In this document: piece after piece, positions 21,573-24,040 of the stretch
How positions within the stretch are numbered: the first letter of the stretch is position 1
Layout: every line of letters starts with the position of its first letter
Source of the DNA: JALZCH01 sp036387315
GTDB lineage: Bacteria; Acidobacteriota; Blastocatellia; Pyrinomonadales; Pyrinomonadaceae
NCBI GenBank assembly: GCA_036387315.1
Contig: DASVTY010000075.1
Coordinates: 1-24,040 of the forward strand
Direction: 5' to 3'
DNA: 24,040 nucleotides
Program-made: the position numbers and the translations under genes
Notes under the pieces: generated by a model
Database searches by the model: none
The model's input: the letters and a program-made list of their open reading frames with translations, nothing else
What the model was told of the DNA's origin: nothing

Positions 21573-22269
21573 TGACGAACGGCTCGCTCGCAGAGAGCTG
21601 CGTTCCTTACTCGCCGATTTTTCAGAAGTCGAAATCGTCGGCGAGGCAGATTCCGTGAGTCAAGCGCTGGATTTGATTGAGAACAAACAACCGACAATCG
21701 TTTTTCTCGATATTCAACTGACCAATGAAACAGGATTTGATTTGCTCGAACAAGTCGAATCGGCTGACTTCAAAACGGTTTTCATCACGGCGTTTGACGC
21801 TTACGCGATTCGCGCTTTTGAAGTTAACGCTCTTGATTACCTGCTCAAACCCGTAAATCCCGAAAGGCTAAAAAAAGCGATTGAAAAAATCGTAAAAAAT
21901 GAAAAATCGGCGGCGAATAATCTTCGACCACTGGCGTTTGACGACCGCTTGCTTTTAGAGATGAGCGGGCGCTCGGTTTTTCTAAAAATCAATCGCATCT
22001 CGCACATTTTGGCGGCGGGCGATTATTCCGAAGTTTTTACAATTGAAGGAAAGAAATTGCTGGTAGAAAAATCTCTCCGCGAATGGGAAACGAGATTGCC
22101 GGAAAAGCATTTTATTCGTATTCACCGCACTTGCATCATCAATCTCGAATGCGTCGAGCGGCTGGAAAGCTGGTTTAATCGCTCGTACCAGATTTATCTG
22201 CAAAACAACCGCGAGCCGCTCACAGTCAGCCGCCGCTACGCCGCGCAATTGAAGCAAAAATTCGGATAA
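21544..22269 (+). CDS. LytTR-family response regulator
   Basis: 241 residues. The receiver domain has VDDE (D10, D11), the phosphoacceptor D56 (IVFLDIQL), T82 and K102 (LLKP). A LytTR DNA-binding domain fills about 135-241 (HILAAGDYSEVFT, FIRIHRTCIINLECVERLE, LTVSRRYAAQLKQKFG). It is the partner of the overlapping kinase. LytTR regulators bind paired 9-bp direct repeats upstream of their targets; none of that spacing is visible in this window, so the regulon lies elsewhere. Confidence 0.94.
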   Translation: MTKLKALIVDDERLARRELRSLLADFSEVEIVGEADSVSQALDLIENKQPTIVFLDIQLTNETGFDLLEQVESADFKTVFITAFDAYAIRAFEVNALDYLLKPVNPERLKKAIEKIVKNEKSAANNLRPLAFDDRLLLEMSGRSVFLKINRISHILAAGDYSEVFTIEGKKLLVEKSLREWETRLPEKHFIRIHRTCIINLECVERLESWFNRSYQIYLQNNREPLTVSRRYAAQLKQKFG

Positions 22270-22358
22270 CTTTTTTTGATGCAAAGGCGAGTCCGACGAT
22301 TTTAGGATTACGGTTTTGCACAGAATGAAAATAGCTTGTTATCAATGAAATTTCTCGC

Positions 22359-22390
22359 TTGACTCTGGAACCGATTCCAACCTTTATACT
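22359..22390 (+). promoter_or_regulatory. MerR-type promoter with long spacer and operator dyad
   Basis: TTGACT (22359-22364) and TATACT (22385-22390) are separated by 20 bp, longer than the optimal 17 and as expected for MerR-controlled promoters. In the spacer TGGAA-CCGA-TTCCA (22366-22379) is a dyad. The promoter drives the merR-like gene starting at 22406 and probably the next gene, so this regulator likely controls itself and its neighbour. Confidence 0.75.
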
Positions 22391-22405
22391 TCTCGGAGTA
22401 CAGCA

Positions 22406-22882
22406 ATGAATGATAAAAATTTGATGTTTATTGGCGAGTTGGCGACGGCGGCGGGCGTTAGCTGCGATACCGTGCGGCATTATGAACGCAAAGGCGTGAT
22501 TGCTCGCGCAAAGCGGGCTGTTAACGGTTATCGTTTGTATCCCGCCGAAACGCTCGAACGTGTTCAAACAGTGCGCCGCGCGCTCGCCGTCGGATTTACG
22601 CTTGAGGAATTGGCTCGTCTCTTTCGAGAACGCGACAAGGGCAATCCGCCGTGCCAAGCAGCGCGTGATTTAGCTGCCGCAAAGCTTGCCGAATTAGAAC
22701 GACATATCAAGGAAATGCTCGTTTTGCGGCAAACGCTTCAGGCAATTACCAAAGATTGGGACGCAAAATTAGCCGAAACTGCAAACGATGGTTCCGCTCT
22801 TTTGCTCGAAACTATTTCCGGCGTGCAAACAGCCAAAAACTCCAAATTTCGTTATCGTTCTCTGCAAAAAAAAACAAAGTAA
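22406..22882 (+). CDS. MerR family transcriptional regulator
   Basis: 158 residues. The winged helix-turn-helix is classic (FIGELATAAGVSCDTVRHYERKGVI, NGYRLYP), followed by the dimerisation helix (about 85-115). C83, in GNPPCQAARDLAAAKLAELE, occupies the position of the metal-binding cysteine of MerR/ZntR-like sensors at the start of that helix. The usual pair of cysteines in the C-terminal loop is missing, so metal sensing, if any, uses other ligands. It is preceded by GGAG and a MerR-type promoter, and 11 bp separate it from the next gene, indicating an operon. Confidence 0.9.
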   Translation: MNDKNLMFIGELATAAGVSCDTVRHYERKGVIARAKRAVNGYRLYPAETLERVQTVRRALAVGFTLEELARLFRERDKGNPPCQAARDLAAAKLAELERHIKEMLVLRQTLQAITKDWDAKLAETANDGSALLLETISGVQTAKNSKFRYRSLQKKTK

Positions 22883-22893
22883 TAAGGAGTAAT

Positions 22894-23421
22894 ATGAAAT
22901 TTAGCATTCGTTCAAGAATAAGCCTTTTGATTTTGTCAGTCATTTTTTCCGGCACGGCTTGTTTTTCGCAACAAGCGAAGCAGCATGACAAAAAAAATCA
23001 CGACCGGCACCACGCCGAAGTTAACGAACGCGGAGACCGCGCGATGGGGTTTTCGCACACGAAAACGACTCATCGTTTTCGCCTCTTAACAAATGGCGGC
23101 GCAATCGAAGTCAGAGCTAACAACGCGGATGACAAAGAAAGTTTGGAACAAATCAGGAAACATTTGGAGCATATTTCAAAAGAGTTTCCTGCTGGAAATT
23201 TTGAAGCTCCGTTTCTGACGCACGGCAAAGTGCCGCCGGGAGTCTTGGTTATGAAGCGGCTCGCGAAAGAAATAAATTTCGAATACGAGGAAGTAGAAAG
23301 CGGCGCGCGAGTCCGCCTTTCCACCAAAAACGCCGAGGCATTGGCAGCAATTCATGATTTTATGAAATTTCAAATTGAAGACCACAAAACCGGCGATTCG
23401 CTGGAAATTGAAAAACCTTAA
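22894..23421 (+). CDS. exported His-rich protein of a conserved uncharacterised family
   Basis: 175 residues. The N-terminus is a signal sequence with a possible lipobox cysteine at 23 (SGTACFS). A His/Lys/Asp-rich segment follows (KQHDKKNHDRHHAE), which could bind metal, then a compact domain: DRAMGFSHTKTTHRFRLL, GGAIEVRANNADDKES, GVLVMKRLAKEINFEYEE and FMKFQIEDHKTGDS. I recall this domain as a short conserved family in soil bacteria, sometimes wrongly annotated as aspartate carbamoyltransferase; it has no known function. The ATG at 22894 has AAGGAG just upstream. An operon with the MerR-like gene suggests a metal- or stress-responsive envelope protein, which is inference. Confidence 0.75.
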   Translation: MKFSIRSRISLLILSVIFSGTACFSQQAKQHDKKNHDRHHAEVNERGDRAMGFSHTKTTHRFRLLTNGGAIEVRANNADDKESLEQIRKHLEHISKEFPAGNFEAPFLTHGKVPPGVLVMKRLAKEINFEYEEVESGARVRLSTKNAEALAAIHDFMKFQIEDHKTGDSLEIEKP

Positions 23422-23711
23422 AACGAAGAGCGAATTGCGATAAATATGGGCTTTGTGTCAAAAGTCGGTTTTGAGACGGACTTTTGAGACAAGACGATAA
23501 AACTTTAAGCAGTTTTGAGACAAAGGTCACTTTGATCTCTAGTCTCTCTCAGCAGAAATGCAACCTTTGATATAGTTCTACGTTTAAATTTAATGAAAGT
23601 ACTATAAGGGGAATATTGACGCTGTGATTCGTCAGCCTGTATAGTAAAATAACGCGCCCGGAGGGCAGCGTGAGGCTTGATTTACCTTTAAATTAAGTTT
23701 TATGTGAATTT
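23422..23711 (+). other. 290-bp intergenic region with repeats and a promoter
   Basis: No coding frame is visible. Near its left side are three 9-bp direct copies of TTTTGAGAC (23469, 23482, 23513) and an inverted repeat TCAAAAGTC (23458-23466) with GACTTTTGA (23479-23487) that overlaps two of them. A promoter lies at 23616-23645. Confidence 0.6.
23616..23645 (+). promoter_or_regulatory. sigma70-type promoter of the truncated last gene
   Basis: TTGACG (23616-23621) and TATAGT (23640-23645) have an 18-bp spacer, giving a leader of roughly 60 nt before the ATG at 23712. Confidence 0.55.
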
Positions 23712-24040
23712 ATGGCGGACGATAATAAAGAAGAAAATAAAACACAGGAAGCACAACCGGACGCTAGCCGAAAGCAAGAGGTTAGGATAAGTTTTCGCAT
23801 TCCGACTCGCTTACCTAGTGTGATCGCCCATCATCTAACTGTTCAGCCAAGTGAAGACGGAGTGCTTTTATCTTTTTATGAAGTAATCCCGCCGCTTATT
23901 AGAAACAATACTAGTGACGACGAAATAAAAAAAATAAGAGATATTGGGGTTACGGCAGAATGTGTCTCAAAGGTATTCGTGCCGGGTTCAAGGTACGAAG
24001 GCTTTGTAGAAGCAATGGAGAGCATTTTGCTGCCAAAAGA
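23712..24040 (+). CDS. N-terminal part of an uncharacterised protein, DUF3467-like (cut by window edge)
   Basis: The frame is open from the ATG at 23712 to the window end (109 codons) with no stop, so the gene continues. The N-terminus is acidic/Gln-rich (MADDNKEENKTQEAQPD). The following part contains HLTVQPSEDGVLLSFYEVIPP and FVPGSRYEGFVEAMESILL, which resembles the layout of DUF3467 proteins (a strand with acidic/aromatic residues, then a helix after a basic residue); the similarity is weak. No Shine-Dalgarno is evident. The codon mix (AGA, ATA, CTA, AGG) differs from the core genes, so it may be recently acquired. Confidence 0.55.
   Translation, partial: MADDNKEENKTQEAQPDASRKQEVRISFRIPTRLPSVIAHHLTVQPSEDGVLLSFYEVIPPLIRNNTSDDEIKKIRDIGVTAECVSKVFVPGSRYEGFVEAMESILLPK

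Noticed and set aside
23469..23521. LytTR regulator binding sites (9-bp direct repeats)
   Set aside because: Start-to-start distances are 13 and 31 bp, whereas LytTR sites have two 9-bp repeats about 21-22 bp apart.

Overview
The window reads like a Gram-negative bacterial chromosome with a TonB/ExbB/ExbD envelope system, Tat- and Sec-exported proteins, class A beta-lactamase and Lyt-type signalling. The gene order, protein style and the short His-rich protein family at 22.9 kb make me think of Acidobacteriota (Blastocatellia-like). That is an inference from recall; no marker here proves it.

Layout. 1-147: a partial reading frame that may be the tail of a gene. 181-560: rpmB on the + strand with its own promoter and terminator. 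565-15391: an unbroken minus-strand block. Read in transcription order it holds der; a MauE-thioredoxin-thioredoxin fusion; tgt, a small ABM-fold protein, yajC, secD and secF (tRNA queuosine plus Sec translocon accessory genes); tonB, exbB, two exbD genes and a TPR lipoprotein (energised outer-membrane transport); a bifunctional (p)ppGpp synthetase/hydrolase (rel); and ridA. 15527 to the end: a plus-strand accessory block. It holds a NYN-domain nuclease, a Tat-signal HisC-like aminotransferase, two exported NTF2-fold (lumazine-binding-like) paralogues that flank an AT-rich class A beta-lactamase, a DUF1772-like membrane protein, a LytS-type kinase with an overlapping LytTR regulator, a MerR regulator followed by a His-rich exported protein, and a truncated gene at the right edge.

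The most unusual feature is a set of five intergenic palindromes in the core minus-strand block. Each arm is itself a short tandem repeat, with a unit of 9, 9, 7, 7 or 8 bp. The sequences fall into four unrelated types but share one architecture. They lie on both sides of rel (as inverted copies), fill the yajC-secD and secD-secF gaps almost exactly, and fill the der/MauE gap, touching or overlapping stop codons. No standard feature type explains them. They may be a class of small mobile or self-expanding palindromic elements, or mRNA structures within operons.

Other points: two mutually exclusive hairpins between tonB and exbB that look like an attenuator; a 14-bp-closed structured element downstream of secF; a MerR-type promoter with a 20-bp spacer carrying a dyad; and a 20-codon cysteine-containing ORF with a strong Shine-Dalgarno.
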